Shown: positions 49,950 through 59,755 of the stretch, piece by piece
How the letters are laid out: every line of letters begins with the position of its first letter
Numbering within the stretch: the first letter of the stretch is position 1
Assembly: GCF_013304735.1 (NCBI RefSeq)
Contig: NZ_JAAITI010000021.1
Coordinates: 1 to 64,000 of the forward strand
From: Blautia luti
Lineage (GTDB): Bacteria; Bacillota; Clostridia; Lachnospirales; Lachnospiraceae
Length of the DNA stretch: 64,000 nt
Reading direction: 5' to 3'
The notes under the pieces: generated by a model
The model's database searches: none
The model's input: only the letters and a program-made list of their open reading frames with translations
What the model was told of the DNA's origin: nothing
Program-made: the position numbers and the translations under genes

Positions 49950-51091
49950 AAAAAATAATTTCATACATATTTCTGACATTGACGCTTGTTCTGGGCTGCG
50001 CGTTTGCCGTGCAGGCAGCGGAGACAGAACATAAGCCTGCGGATATTCCGGGCCTTACTTTCGACCACAGCATGGAACTATCCTATGCGAAGGAATTCAA
50101 TGTGGATTATTACAACGATGGCTATGCGCTGATCACCATCGATCAGGAGGGACAGTTTCTTGTAGTCCCCGAGGGAAAAGAAGCTCCGGAAGGGCTGGAC
50201 TCTGATATTGTGGTCTTAAAACAGCCGTTAAATAACATTTATCTGGTTGCAACCTCAGCCATGGATCTTTTCCGGGCCATTGACGGGATCGACAGTATCA
50301 AACTTTCCGGAACCAAGGAAGATGGATGGTATATCCAGGAAGCCAAAGACGCCATGGAGCAGAAAAAGATGATCTATGCCGGCAAGTACAGTGCGCCGGA
50401 TTATGAGCTGATTCTGAACGAAGGCTGTGACCTTGCCATTGAATCCACCATGATCCATCACAATCCGGAAGTCCAGGAGAAACTGGAACAGTTCGGGATC
50501 CCTGTAATGGTGGAACGTTCCAGCTATGAAAGCCATCCCCTTGGAAGAACTGAGTGGATGAAACTTTACGCAGTCCTTCTTGGAAAAGAAGATGTGGCAG
50601 AAAAAGTTTTCAAAGAGCAGACAGACAAACTGGATAACGTGCTTACAGCAGATAAAACAGATAAGACCGTAGCGTTCTTTTATATCAACTCCGTAGGCGC
50701 GGTAAATGTAAGAAAAAGCGGCGACTATGTTTCAGAGATGATCTCCCTTGCAGGTGGAAATTACGTTCCGGAAGATACGGGAGAGAGTGACAATGCCCTT
50801 TCCACCATGAACATGCAGATGGAAGAATTCTATGCCAAGGCAAAAGATGCGGATTATATCATCTACAACAGTACCATTGACGGAGAGCTTCAGACCATCG
50901 ATGAACTTCTTTCCAAAAGCGAACTTCTTGCGGATTTCAAGGCAGTGAAGAGTGGAAATGTCTGGTGCACAGGCAAAAACCTTTTCCAGGAGACCACAGG
51001 ACTTGGAACCATGATCGAGGATATCCACACCATGCTGACCACGGATGATGATTCCCTAGATAACCTGACTTACATGCACAAACTGAAATAA
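49946..51091 (+). CDS. Solute-binding protein of a B12/iron-siderophore-type importer
   Basis: At 381 residues, with a signal peptide and a possible but weak lipobox (LVLGC, Cys near residue 18), this is a class III (BtuF/FepB-like) binding protein: two lobes joined by a long helix near the middle. Segments such as DLAIESTMIHHNPEVQEKL and ADYIIYNSTIDGEL fit the Peripla_BP_2 fold. It is followed by the permease and ATPase genes and lies under a cobalamin riboswitch, so corrinoid or precursor uptake is the best guess. If the lipobox is not used, another protein would have to tether it. Confidence 0.82.
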   Translation: MKKIISYIFLTLTLVLGCAFAVQAAETEHKPADIPGLTFDHSMELSYAKEFNVDYYNDGYALITIDQEGQFLVVPEGKEAPEGLDSDIVVLKQPLNNIYLVATSAMDLFRAIDGIDSIKLSGTKEDGWYIQEAKDAMEQKKMIYAGKYSAPDYELILNEGCDLAIESTMIHHNPEVQEKLEQFGIPVMVERSSYESHPLGRTEWMKLYAVLLGKEDVAEKVFKEQTDKLDNVLTADKTDKTVAFFYINSVGAVNVRKSGDYVSEMISLAGGNYVPEDTGESDNALSTMNMQMEEFYAKAKDADYIIYNSTIDGELQTIDELLSKSELLADFKAVKSGNVWCTGKNLFQETTGLGTMIEDIHTMLTTDDDSLDNLTYMHKLK

Positions 51092-51146
51092 ACGAAAATA
51101 CGGCTTTACACGAATTACACCACAGAAGAGGAGTGTACCAGAAAAA

Positions 51147-52166
51147 ATGAATGACAGAAAACGAGCGGTCCGATATGGGATCTCTTTTGTGATCCTTGCG
51201 GTACTTTTGATCTTTTTATTTATATGGAATGTAAATTCCGGAAGTATCCACCTCTCTGTGCAGGAGATCCTGAATATCATATTCCGGCATCAGGGAGATG
51301 AAACTTCTTATAATATTGTCTGGGAGATCCGTCTTCCAAGAATTCTGGCAGTTATCATCCTCGGCGGAGCACTTTCTGTTTCCGGATTTCTGCTGCAGAC
51401 CTTTTTTAATAACCCTATCGCGGGACCTTTCGTGTTGGGAATTTCTTCCGGAGCCAAGCTGATTGTGGCTTTTCTGATGATCTTTCTTTTGAGCAGATCG
51501 GTATCCATCGGTTCCGGAGCCATGATCCTAGCTGCTTTTGCCGGTTCCATGATCTCCATGGGCTTTGTGCTTCTTGTGGCAAAAAAAGTCCACAACATGT
51601 CCATGCTGGTCATCAGTGGTGTTATGATCGGCTATATCTGCTCGGCCATCACGGACTTTGTGGTGACGTTTGCGGATGATTCCAACATCGTGAATCTTCA
51701 CAACTGGTCACTGGGAAGTTTCTCCGGTATGACCTGGGGGAATGTGCGGACTATGGCTGTGGTGGTATTACTTACCATGGTGATCGTATTTTTTATGTCA
51801 AAACCCATCAGTGCCTATCAGCTGGGTGAGACTTACGCACAGAATATGGGCGTCAATATCAAAGTATTCCGCATACTTTTGATCCTGCTTTCCAGTATTC
51901 TTTCTGCCTGTGTCACTGCATTTGCCGGACCGATCTCCTTCGTGGGAATTGCCGTACCTCACATTGCAAAAAGTCTCTTAAAGACTGCAAAGCCACTGCT
52001 TGTGATTCCGGCCTGCTTCCTGGGTGGTGCGGTGTTCTGCCTGTTCTGTGACCTGATCGCAAGAACCGTATTTGCACCGACGGAGCTGAGCATCAGTTCT
52101 GTGACGGCAGTTTTCGGAGCACCGGTAGTTATCTATATCATGATTCGCAGACAGCAGAGGATATAA
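51147..52166 (+). CDS. FecCD/BtuC-type ABC permease
   Basis: The 339-residue protein has about ten helices of the FecCD family, with the start MNDRKRAVRYGISFVILAV and the typical PRILAVIILGGALSVSGFLLQ and GISSGAKL segments. The cytoplasmic coupling loop AGPISFVGIAVPHIAKSL, which contacts the ATPase, is conserved. It works as a homodimer with the binding protein and ATPase encoded on either side. Substrate choice (corrinoid, haem or siderophore) is inferred from the riboswitch. Confidence 0.92.
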   Translation: MNDRKRAVRYGISFVILAVLLIFLFIWNVNSGSIHLSVQEILNIIFRHQGDETSYNIVWEIRLPRILAVIILGGALSVSGFLLQTFFNNPIAGPFVLGISSGAKLIVAFLMIFLLSRSVSIGSGAMILAAFAGSMISMGFVLLVAKKVHNMSMLVISGVMIGYICSAITDFVVTFADDSNIVNLHNWSLGSFSGMTWGNVRTMAVVVLLTMVIVFFMSKPISAYQLGETYAQNMGVNIKVFRILLILLSSILSACVTAFAGPISFVGIAVPHIAKSLLKTAKPLLVIPACFLGGAVFCLFCDLIARTVFAPTELSISSVTAVFGAPVVIYIMIRRQQRI

Positions 52167-52169
52167 ACG

Positions 52170-53270
52170 ATGAAATCATATTTTTTTTATACGGATCAGC
52201 TGACCGTAGGCTATGACGGAAAACCGCTGATCAAAGAGATTAATATTCAGCTGAACAAAGGAGAGATCCTGACTCTGATCGGTCCCAACGGTGCCGGCAA
52301 ATCTACCATTCTGAAGAGTATCACAAGGCAGCTTTCCCTGATTGGAGGAACTGTATATCTGGAACAGGAACAGATGAGCCGCATGACGAACAAAGAGGTT
52401 TCCAGGAAACTGGCCGTAGTGCTCACCGAGCGTATGCGTCCGGAACTTATGACCTGTGAGGATGTGGTGTCTACCGGACGTTATCCATATACCGGAACTC
52501 TCGGAATTCTTTCTGCGGAGGATAAGGAAAAAGTTAAAAATGCCATGGAGATGGTACATGCCTGGGATCTGAAAGACCGGGATTTCACAGCGATCAGTGA
52601 CGGACAGCGCCAGCGGATTCTTCTGGCGCGCGCCATCTGCCAGGAACCGGAGATTATCATCCTGGATGAACCGACATCTTTTCTGGATATCCGTCATAAA
52701 CTGGAACTGCTTGCCATTCTGAAAAAAATGGTGCTGGAAAAACAGATGACTGTGATCATGTCCCTTCATGAGCTGGATCTTGCTCAGAAGATTTCTGACC
52801 AGGTGATCTGTGTGCATGGAGACCACATTGAAAAATACGGAGCGCCGGAAGAAATTTTTACCTCGGATTATATCCGCAGACTTTATGGAATTACCCGTGG
52901 AAGTTACAACGCAGAGTTCGGCTGTGTGGAAATGGAACCACCGACAGGGGAACCTCAGGTGTTTGTAATTGGAGGAAACGGAAGCGGAATTCCAGTGTAC
53001 CGGAAACTGCAGCGACAGGGAATCCCCTTTGCAACGGGAATTCTTCATACCAACGATGCTGATTATCAGGTAGCAAAAGAGCTGGCTGCAGAGACTATTA
53101 CAGAGAAGCCGTTTCAGTGTATTTCTGAAGAAAATTACAGAAAAGCACTGGAGGTTATGGAAAAATGCCGGGAAGTTTACTGTCCTCTGAAGGACTTTGG
53201 CCCTGTAAATGAGAAAAACCGGGAATTAATAAAAAAAGCAGAACAGATGGGAAAATTACAAAAACTGTGA
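52170..53270 (+). CDS. FecE/BtuD-type ABC ATPase with extra C-terminal domain
   Basis: The first 255 residues are a standard importer ATPase: Walker A GPNGAGKST (about 38), signature ISDGQRQR and Walker B IIILDEPTSFLD. The protein is 366 residues long against about 255-270 for the family. The extra 100 residues begin VFVIGGNGSGIPVYRKL, a Rossmann-like pattern with a Gly-rich turn, and do not match a domain I know. It may be a regulatory or nucleotide-binding appendage. The gene follows the permease by 3 bases and ends the cobalamin-controlled operon. Confidence 0.9.
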   Translation: MKSYFFYTDQLTVGYDGKPLIKEINIQLNKGEILTLIGPNGAGKSTILKSITRQLSLIGGTVYLEQEQMSRMTNKEVSRKLAVVLTERMRPELMTCEDVVSTGRYPYTGTLGILSAEDKEKVKNAMEMVHAWDLKDRDFTAISDGQRQRILLARAICQEPEIIILDEPTSFLDIRHKLELLAILKKMVLEKQMTVIMSLHELDLAQKISDQVICVHGDHIEKYGAPEEIFTSDYIRRLYGITRGSYNAEFGCVEMEPPTGEPQVFVIGGNGSGIPVYRKLQRQGIPFATGILHTNDADYQVAKELAAETITEKPFQCISEENYRKALEVMEKCREVYCPLKDFGPVNEKNRELIKKAEQMGKLQKL

Positions 53271-53301
53271 AAATATCTGCAGGAAAATAAGAGAACATAA
53301 A

Positions 53302-53331
53302 TTACAAATTCCCGTATATCTGTGTTATAAT
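53302..53331 (+). promoter_or_regulatory. Promoter of the DUF1002 gene
   Basis: TTACAA (53302-53307) and a consensus TATAAT (53326-53331) with 18-base spacing, about 50 bases before the start. Confidence 0.55.
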
Positions 53332-53381
53332 ATGAAACAGAAAAAACGGCAGTCCGGAATTTATATATGGAGGGAAATTTC

Positions 53382-55055
53382 ATGAAGAAAAGAAATCTGA
53401 TTGCAGCAATTCTCTGCAGTGCATGCCTTGTGGCAGGGAGTGTAAATCCTGTATTTGCGGATGCATCAAAAGTAGTAACACTGGGTGCGGACCTCACAGA
53501 TGCCCAGAAGCAGACCATGATGAAATATTTTAATGTAAGTGCGGATCAGGTGCAGATTATGACCATCACCAATCAGGATGAACATAATCATCTGGATAAT
53601 ATCGCACCGCAGTCACAGATCGGTTCCAGAACCTTAAGCTGTGCTTACGTAAAACCTACACAGTCCGGTGGAATCAAGGTTCGTACAGCCAATCTGAACT
53701 GGGTAACCGGAAATATGATTGCCAGTTCACTTTCCACATCCGGAGTAAAGAACTGTGAAGTTGTAGCGGCATGCCCGATGGAAGTATCCGGAACAGGTGC
53801 CCTCACAGGTATTCAGATGGCCTATGAAAAAGCCAGCGGACAGAAGCTGGATGAGACTAAGACCAAGCTTGCCAATGAAGAAATTGTCACAACCGGTGAG
53901 CTGGCAGACAAGGTCGGAAAAAATGAGGCAACAACTGTTGTAAACCAGTCCAAGATTGATGTCATCCAGAACAATGTACAGAATACACAGGAAATTCAGA
54001 ACATTGTTGTCAATGTGGCACAGGAGAACAATGTCTCTGTAAGCCAGGAGGAGATTGACAAGATCGTATCTCTTCTGGAAAAAATTGCAGAGCAGGGGTA
54101 TGATTACGACGATGTGAAGGATACACTGGAGCAGGTAGATGCCAACACCACAGGCAAGACTACTACTGACGATTCCCTGGACGGTGAGAATACAGACGAA
54201 ACAGTAGATCCCAATGAAGCGACAGATGATGATGACGATATCATGAATAACGTAGATGAAAGTGCTCTTGGCGGAGATGTAATTCAGAGTTCCACAGAAG
54301 ATCCGGATCTTGAAAAGGAGACCGGAGATTCCGCAGACAGCAGTAATGAGACCGGAATTCCGGAAGCAACAGATGATGGAACTTATGTCGGTGAAGACAG
54401 TACGGATGAGAGTACCGATGATACAGTTACTGTAGATGAGAGTACAGCTGATGAGTCCAATGCAGATGAAAGCACTTCAGAAGAAACTGACCAGGATGAA
54501 ACAGGAATTCCGGAAGCAACAGGGGATACAGACAGTTCTGAGGAAACAGAAGCAGCCGGAGAAACCACATCAGCAGAAACAGACAACACAGAAGTTGACA
54601 CTTCGGTTCTTGGCGATGAGGCAAAGAACAACTATGACAGATTTGCCCTCTTTGCGAAGGGAGAATACGAAGGGGATGCAGACTCTCTTCTTGCGGCAAC
54701 TGAGAATACAGAATCCACAGCCACAGTTGTGCTGGATGAGCAGACCGGAAAGAGCCTTGCAGATACCGTTGAGAAGGATTATTACGACGTTCTGAAGGAC
54801 GGTGCGGCATCTTATGTGGCAGATGGAACAGAAACATATGTCAGTGCAGAGCTGAATATGATGGATCAGAAGCTGAAAAAACTGTTCGGCATTGATGCTA
54901 CGGAAGAAAACATAGACGTTACCGACGAAACTGCAGTTCTTCTTGCGGATGTACCGGAAGAAGACAAACAGACACTGTATAAGGATACCATGAAATTCCT
55001 TGCAGGTCTCTATGGAGAAAATACAGACGCCACAGAGGAGTCAGCAGCAGAATAA
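53382..55055 (+). CDS. Secreted DUF1002 protein with acidic repeat region
   Basis: The 557-residue protein has a signal peptide (about 1-27), a DUF1002 domain (about 30-250: VVTLGADLTDAQKQTMMKYF, then a conserved SCAYV, NLNWVTGNM stretch), an acidic Ser/Thr/Glu/Asp-rich region (about 260-420) and a folded C-terminal part (about 420-557). The acidic region contains two copies of ETGIPEAT. DUF1002 has no known function. ATG at 53382 has a GGAGGG site; an in-frame ATG at 53367 does not. It is a single-gene transcript between two terminators or promoters. No wall-anchor motif is seen. Confidence 0.85.
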   Translation: MKKRNLIAAILCSACLVAGSVNPVFADASKVVTLGADLTDAQKQTMMKYFNVSADQVQIMTITNQDEHNHLDNIAPQSQIGSRTLSCAYVKPTQSGGIKVRTANLNWVTGNMIASSLSTSGVKNCEVVAACPMEVSGTGALTGIQMAYEKASGQKLDETKTKLANEEIVTTGELADKVGKNEATTVVNQSKIDVIQNNVQNTQEIQNIVVNVAQENNVSVSQEEIDKIVSLLEKIAEQGYDYDDVKDTLEQVDANTTGKTTTDDSLDGENTDETVDPNEATDDDDDIMNNVDESALGGDVIQSSTEDPDLEKETGDSADSSNETGIPEATDDGTYVGEDSTDESTDDTVTVDESTADESNADESTSEETDQDETGIPEATGDTDSSEETEAAGETTSAETDNTEVDTSVLGDEAKNNYDRFALFAKGEYEGDADSLLAATENTESTATVVLDEQTGKSLADTVEKDYYDVLKDGAASYVADGTETYVSAELNMMDQKLKKLFGIDATEENIDVTDETAVLLADVPEEDKQTLYKDTMKFLAGLYGENTDATEESAAE

Positions 55056-55073
55056 AAATATATCATTGCCATC

Positions 55074-55121
55074 AGAGAAACCGGAAAATGACAGAGCTCC
55101 GGTTTCTCTGGTGGCTTTTTT
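55074..55121 (+). terminator. Terminator after the DUF1002 gene
   Basis: AGAGAAACCGGA and TCCGGTTTCTCT form a perfect 12-bp stem followed by a T-run. Confidence 0.8.
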
Positions 55122-55292
55122 GTGTGAACGGGAAATAAAAAGATCATGAAAATTCTGTGATTTATCTTAAGGATTCGGGTAAGCACTGGAAAAATGATTT
55201 TTTCTGTGATAGAATTGACCATAAATCGGTTTTATGGAATTCATACACTGTAAACCGTCACAGGGAAATGAGAAAGGGAAAAGGTAGAATTT

Positions 55293-56495
55293 ATGAGCCT
55301 GGCAGTAGTAACATTAAAAAAAGGCGAAGGCAGATTCCTGAAATCAGGAGGCCTCTGGGTATATGATAATGAAATCGCAACCATTATGGGAAGTTTTGTA
55401 AACGGAGATATCGTTCTGGTTCATGATTTTGACGGATATCCGATGGGAAGAGGATTTATCAACACCAATTCCAAGATCACGGTACGTATGCTTACCAGAG
55501 ATGAACATAAGGAGATCAACGAAGAGTTTTTGAGACAGCGTGTCCGTGACGCATGGGAGTACCGCAAGAAGATTGTGGATACAGGAAGCTGTCGTGTGAT
55601 TTTCGGAGAAGCAGATTTTCTTCCGGGACTTGTTGTGGATAAGTTTTCCGATGTGCTGGTAGTACAGTCTCTGGCACTTGGAATTGACCGCCTTAAGGGA
55701 ACCATCATTGATGCACTGAAGGAGATTCTTGCAGAAGACGGAATTCAGATTCGTGGTGTCTATGAGCGAAGCGATGCCAAAGTCCGCCGCCAGGAAGGAA
55801 TGGAACTTACCAAGGGATTTATCGGAGAAGAGTTTCCTACCCTTGTCCAGATTGAAGAAAACGGCGTGAAATACGAAGTAGACATCAAAGACGGACAGAA
55901 AACAGGATTTTTCCTGGATCAGAAATACAACCGTCTGGCAATTCAGAGACTCTGTAAAGATGCAAAGGTTCTGGACTGCTTCACACATACCGGCTCTTTT
56001 GCCCTGAATGCGGGATTTGCAGGGGCAGAAAGTGTTCTTGGTGTGGATGCATCTGAGACTGCCGTAAATCAGGCAAGAAGGAATGCAGAACTTAACGGGC
56101 TGGAAGGAAAAGTGAAATTCCTCTGCGAGGATGTGTTTGAACTTCTTCCGGAACTTGAGGAAAAAGGTGAGAAATTTGATGTGGTAATCCTTGATCCACC
56201 GGCATTTACCAAGTCCAGAAGTTCTGTCAAAAATGCCATAAAAGGATACCGTGAAATCAATCTCCGGGCTATGCGCCTTGTAAAAGACGGAGGTTTTCTT
56301 GCAACCTGTTCCTGTTCTCATTTCATGACCTACGAACTGTTTACACAGACAATTGGTCAGGCTGCGAAGAATGTTCACAAGAGACTGCGCCAGGTGGAAT
56401 ACCGCACACAGGCTCCGGATCATCCGATTCTCTGGTCGGCAGATGAGTCCTATTATCTGAAATTCTACATTTTCCAGGTATGTAATGACCGCTAG
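55293..56495 (+). CDS. rlmI: RlmI-type 23S rRNA cytosine methyltransferase
   Basis: The 400-residue protein has an N-terminal PUA RNA-binding domain (about 2-80) and a SAM-dependent methyltransferase domain. The SAM site reads VLDCFTHTGSFALNAG (about 227-242), VDASETAVNQA follows, and the catalytic loop has DPPAFTKS and ATCSCSHF. This order matches RlmI (m5C1962 of E. coli 23S rRNA) and the larger class I rRNA methyltransferase family. It acts on ribosomal RNA in the cytoplasm. The symbol is given by similarity, and the exact target base is not proven. Confidence 0.88.
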   Translation: MSLAVVTLKKGEGRFLKSGGLWVYDNEIATIMGSFVNGDIVLVHDFDGYPMGRGFINTNSKITVRMLTRDEHKEINEEFLRQRVRDAWEYRKKIVDTGSCRVIFGEADFLPGLVVDKFSDVLVVQSLALGIDRLKGTIIDALKEILAEDGIQIRGVYERSDAKVRRQEGMELTKGFIGEEFPTLVQIEENGVKYEVDIKDGQKTGFFLDQKYNRLAIQRLCKDAKVLDCFTHTGSFALNAGFAGAESVLGVDASETAVNQARRNAELNGLEGKVKFLCEDVFELLPELEEKGEKFDVVILDPPAFTKSRSSVKNAIKGYREINLRAMRLVKDGGFLATCSCSHFMTYELFTQTIGQAAKNVHKRLRQVEYRTQAPDHPILWSADESYYLKFYIFQVCNDR

Positions 56496-56564
56496 GAAAT
56501 GTCCGTGAATCTCTTTGGAGAGCCTGGACAGTTATGGCGGCAGTGAAAAGGAGAAACAGATTTT

Positions 56565-56978
56565 ATGAGAGACAAATTCAATAAATTTATGCAGGGACGC
56601 TACGGAGTGGATGATTTTTCCAGATTTATTATGGGAGTTGCGCTGACTCTGATTATACTGACCATGGTTGTTACCATGTTTAACAGAAATGTTGGCAGTA
56701 TTCTGGATTTCCTTGGAATTGCGGCGATTGTATATGCGTATTTCCGCATTTTTTCCAGAAATATTCAGCAGCGTTATGCAGAAAATCAGAAATATCTTCA
56801 GGTGACATCGAAATTCCGTCTTCGTTTCAATAAAGAAAAAAATCTGATGAAACAGAGAAAAACTCACCATATCTACAGCTGCCCGGGCTGTGGACAGAAG
56901 ATCCGTATCCCCAGGGGAAAAGGAAAGATTGAGATTGAATGTCCGAAGTGCCACACCAAATTTGTAAAGAGGAGCTGA
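56565..56978 (+). CDS. Small membrane protein with C-terminal zinc ribbon
   Basis: The 137-residue protein has two hydrophobic helices (about 22-41 and 46-64), a charged stretch and a zinc ribbon with CPGCGQK and CPKCHTK (about 107-134). I know no function for it. AAAAGGAG precedes the ATG. It is 1 base ahead of the DUF5685 gene, which overlaps the DnaJ gene, so the three form one operon. Zinc ribbons beside DnaJ-type proteins suggest a chaperone-like or membrane-quality role, which is only a guess. Confidence 0.8.
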   Translation: MRDKFNKFMQGRYGVDDFSRFIMGVALTLIILTMVVTMFNRNVGSILDFLGIAAIVYAYFRIFSRNIQQRYAENQKYLQVTSKFRLRFNKEKNLMKQRKTHHIYSCPGCGQKIRIPRGKGKIEIECPKCHTKFVKRS

Positions 56979-56979
56979 C

Positions 56980-57828
56980 ATGTTCGGATATGTGACAGTT
57001 AACAAACCGGAAATTAAATTCAAAGATTTTGACATGTACCGTTCTTTTTACTGTGGGCTTTGCAGAGAACTCCGTGAGAGATATGGAATACCGGGGCAGA
57101 TTTCGCTGACGTACGATATGACATTTGTTGTGCTTCTGCTCAGCGGGCTGTACGAGCCGCCTACGCAGAAAGGAACTTCCCGGTGCGCGGTTCATCCGCT
57201 GAAGCCTCAGCCGGTACGCCGCAATGAGATAACCACATACTGCGCGGATATGAATGTAATTCTTTCATATTATAAATGCATGGATGACTGGCAGGATGAG
57301 AGAAAACCTCTGCGGTATGCCTATGCCAGACTTCTGAATGCAGGCGGAAAGAAACGCATGGCCGGTTATCCGGAAAAAATCCGGAAAATTCAGGATGCCC
57401 TTCTTAAGCTTTCACGTCTCGAAAAACAGGGCGAGACAGATGTGGACCGGGTGGCAGGATGTTCCGGACAGATTATGGAAGAGGTTTTTGCGTTCCGTAA
57501 GGATGTGTGGGAAGCTTCGCTGCGGCGGATGGGATTTTATCTCGGGAAGTTCATTTATATCCTGGATGCCTATGATGACGTGGAAAAAGACGCGGAAAAC
57601 GGAAATTACAATCCATTTCTTGAGAAATATAAGATGGAAGGGTTCGAAGAAGAGATACGCCGGATGCTTATGATGATGCTTTCAGAAAGTTGCAGGGAAT
57701 TTGAAAAAATGCCGGTGATCCGATATGGAGATATCCTTCGAAATATTTTATATTCCGGCGTCTGGTGCCGTTTTGCGGCCATCGGGCAGAAACGCAGGGA
57801 AAAACGGGAGAAAGAGAAAAAATGTTAG
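56980..57828 (+). CDS. DUF5685-family protein
   Basis: The 282-residue protein starts with [20 protein letters not shown] and a [12 protein letters not shown] motif; CxxC at residues 25-28 and further Cys in KCMDDWQDE and GCSGQIMEE suggest metal or redox roles. It is largely helical without membrane segments. It matches the Clostridia family DUF5685, of unknown function. YCGLC and the acidic DDWxDE and DAYDDVEKD groups are reminiscent of prenyltransferase-like helical bundles, but this is not established. It sits between a zinc-ribbon protein and a DnaJ protein and overlaps the latter by 7 bases. Confidence 0.8.
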   Translation: MFGYVTVNKPEIKFKDFDMYRSFYCGLCRELRERYGIPGQISLTYDMTFVVLLLSGLYEPPTQKGTSRCAVHPLKPQPVRRNEITTYCADMNVILSYYKCMDDWQDERKPLRYAYARLLNAGGKKRMAGYPEKIRKIQDALLKLSRLEKQGETDVDRVAGCSGQIMEEVFAFRKDVWEASLRRMGFYLGKFIYILDAYDDVEKDAENGNYNPFLEKYKMEGFEEEIRRMLMMMLSESCREFEKMPVIRYGDILRNILYSGVWCRFAAIGQKRREKREKEKKC

Positions 57829-58463
57829 ATCCATACAGTGTGCTGGGAGTTCCCAGAAACGCATCTGATGATGAAATAAAAAAGGCATACCGGAAACTCA
57901 GCCGAAAGTACCATCCGGATGCCAATATTAACAATCCGAATAAGGATCAGGCTGAGGAGAAATTCAAGGAAGTGCAGCAGGCTTACGAGCAGATTATGAA
58001 AGAACGTGAGTATGGAGGCAGTGCTTCCGGAAATGGCTATGGAAGTTATGGCGGTTTTGGCGGCTATGGCAGCGCAGGATCAAGTACTTACCAGGACGAG
58101 GAGAGCATGCGGAGACGTGCGGCTGCCAATTATGTGCAGAGTGGCCATTATCAGGAAGCTATGAATGTGCTGAATTCTCTTGGACAGAAAAACGGCGAAT
58201 GGTATTATCTGGCTGCCATGGCGAATATGGGGCTTGGGAATAATGTGACGGCTCTGGATCAGATCCGCGAGGCGGTCCGTCAGGAACCAAATAATATGCA
58301 GTACCGCATGCTTCTTCAGAGAATGGAAGGCGGCGGAGGCTGGTACCAGCAGCAACAGGATCCGTTTGGAGGAATGCCCACAGCAGGGGGAGATATGTGT
58401 GATGCCTGCTGCAGAACTATGGCCTGTGCCATGTGCTGGCCGGGCGGAATTTTCTGCTGCTGA
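57822..58463 (+). CDS. DnaJ-domain protein with TPR-like region and Cys-rich tail
   Basis: The 213-residue protein has an N-terminal J domain (about 1-68) with the essential HPD in KYHPDANI, then a Gly/Ser/Tyr linker (about 65-90), a helical repeat region (about 95-170) resembling a TPR pair, and a Cys-rich end ([14 protein letters not shown] and a final CC). It lacks the DnaJ zinc finger and substrate domains, so it is a class C J protein that recruits DnaK to a special client. ATG at 57822 lies within the end of the DUF5685 gene. The Cys tail could bind metal or anchor to the membrane. Confidence 0.85.
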   Translation: MLDPYSVLGVPRNASDDEIKKAYRKLSRKYHPDANINNPNKDQAEEKFKEVQQAYEQIMKEREYGGSASGNGYGSYGGFGGYGSAGSSTYQDEESMRRRAAANYVQSGHYQEAMNVLNSLGQKNGEWYYLAAMANMGLGNNVTALDQIREAVRQEPNNMQYRMLLQRMEGGGGWYQQQQDPFGGMPTAGGDMCDACCRTMACAMCWPGGIFCC

Positions 58464-58596
58464 TAAAATTTGCCGGTTTTGTCCGGGGATTGACAACAGC
58501 AGAGAGCATTAAATTGTTTGTGAGGTGGATCCTGCAGATCTGCTTTGCGATATAGAGTGCAGGTTTTCCTGCAGAGAAAAAGAGGAGGAAATCGTT

Positions 58597-59583
58597 ATGA
58601 GCATAAGAATTGGTATTTTAGGCTATGGAAACCTTGGACGCGGCGTGGAGTGCGCGATCAAACACAATCCGGATACAGAGCTGGTTGCAGTATTCACCAG
58701 ACGTGATCCGGAAACAGTGAAGATTCTTACAGAGACTGCCAAGGTTTATTCTGTAAAAGATGCAGAGAAAATGAAAGATGAGATTGATGTTCTGATTATC
58801 TGCGGAGGAAGTGCTACCGATCTTCCTGTTCAGACACCGGAATATGTAAAATATTTCAACGTTGTGGACAGCTTTGATACACATAAGAGAATTCCGGAGC
58901 ATTTTGCAAATGTTGACAAAGCAGCAACAGAGAACGGTCATGTAGGAATTATCTCTGTAGGCTGGGATCCGGGAATGTTCTCACTGAACCGTATGTATGC
59001 AAACGCAATCCTTACAAACGGAAACGATTACACATTCTGGGGCAAGGGTGTCAGCCAGGGACATTCTGACGCAGTCCGCCGTATTAAAGGCGTAAAAGAC
59101 GCAAAACAGTACACAATTCCTGTAGAAGCTGCACTGGAAGCTGTAAGAAACGGAGAAAATCCTGAGCTAACCACACGTCAGAAACATACAAGAGAGTGCT
59201 TCGTTGTTGCAGAGGAAGGTGCTGATCTTGCACGCATCGAGGAAGAGATCAAGACCATGCCGAACTACTTTGATGAGTATGACACAACGGTACACTTTAT
59301 TTCCCAGGAGGAGCTGGATCGCGATCACAGCGGAATTCCGCATGGTGGTTTTGTAATCCGCAGTGGAAAAACCGGCTGGAATGATGAGAACAGCCATGTA
59401 ATCGAGTACAGTCTGAAACTGGATTCCAATCCGGAGTTTACCTCTTCTGTTATCGTTGCCTATGCAAGAGCTGCATACCGTATGAATCAGGAAGGACAGA
59501 AAGGCTGCAAGACGGTATTTGATGTTGCACCTGCATATTTAAGTGCACTTGACGGAGCAGAGCTTCGCAAAAAATTCCTGTAA
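58597..59583 (+). CDS. ddh: meso-diaminopimelate D-dehydrogenase
   Basis: Ddh converts tetrahydrodipicolinate, ammonia and NADPH to meso-diaminopimelate in one step, feeding lysine and peptidoglycan synthesis. The 328-residue length fits. The Rossmann motif GILGYGNLGRGVE lies at the N-terminus, and VDSFDTHKRIPEHF, GWDPGMFSLNR and WGKGVSQGHSDAVRRI of the substrate domain are intact. ATG at 58597 is preferred because AGAGGAGG precedes it. It is a single gene followed by a strong terminator. Confidence 0.95.
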   Translation: MSIRIGILGYGNLGRGVECAIKHNPDTELVAVFTRRDPETVKILTETAKVYSVKDAEKMKDEIDVLIICGGSATDLPVQTPEYVKYFNVVDSFDTHKRIPEHFANVDKAATENGHVGIISVGWDPGMFSLNRMYANAILTNGNDYTFWGKGVSQGHSDAVRRIKGVKDAKQYTIPVEAALEAVRNGENPELTTRQKHTRECFVVAEEGADLARIEEEIKTMPNYFDEYDTTVHFISQEELDRDHSGIPHGGFVIRSGKTGWNDENSHVIEYSLKLDSNPEFTSSVIVAYARAAYRMNQEGQKGCKTVFDVAPAYLSALDGAELRKKFL

Positions 59584-59636
59584 GAAACAGACTGTAACAG
59601 AGTTGTTACAGAAAGCAATATTTTTATAAATGCTCG

Positions 59637-59683
59637 GATCCCCGGAATATTCAGCAGGTATTTCTGATATTCCGGGGATCTTT
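59637..59683 (+). terminator. Terminator after ddh
   Basis: GATCCCCGGAATAT and ATATTCCGGGGATC form a perfect 14-bp stem followed by a short T-run. Confidence 0.8.
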
Positions 59684-59726
59684 GCGTGGATAAGAGGGTG
59701 TATGACAGGGAAAAAGCCGGAAAGAG

Positions 59727-59755
59727 TTGACGACAGGTAAAGAATGGTATATAAT
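59727..59755 (+). promoter_or_regulatory. Promoter of the cell-wall-binding NlpC/P60 gene
   Basis: TTGACG (59727-59732) and TATAAT (59750-59755) are 17 bases apart. The leader is about 130 bases. Confidence 0.7.

Noticed and set aside
55344-56423. A 359-codon minus-strand frame opposite the rRNA methyltransferase gene
   Set aside because: The plus strand encodes complete PUA and methyltransferase motifs; the antisense frame has none.
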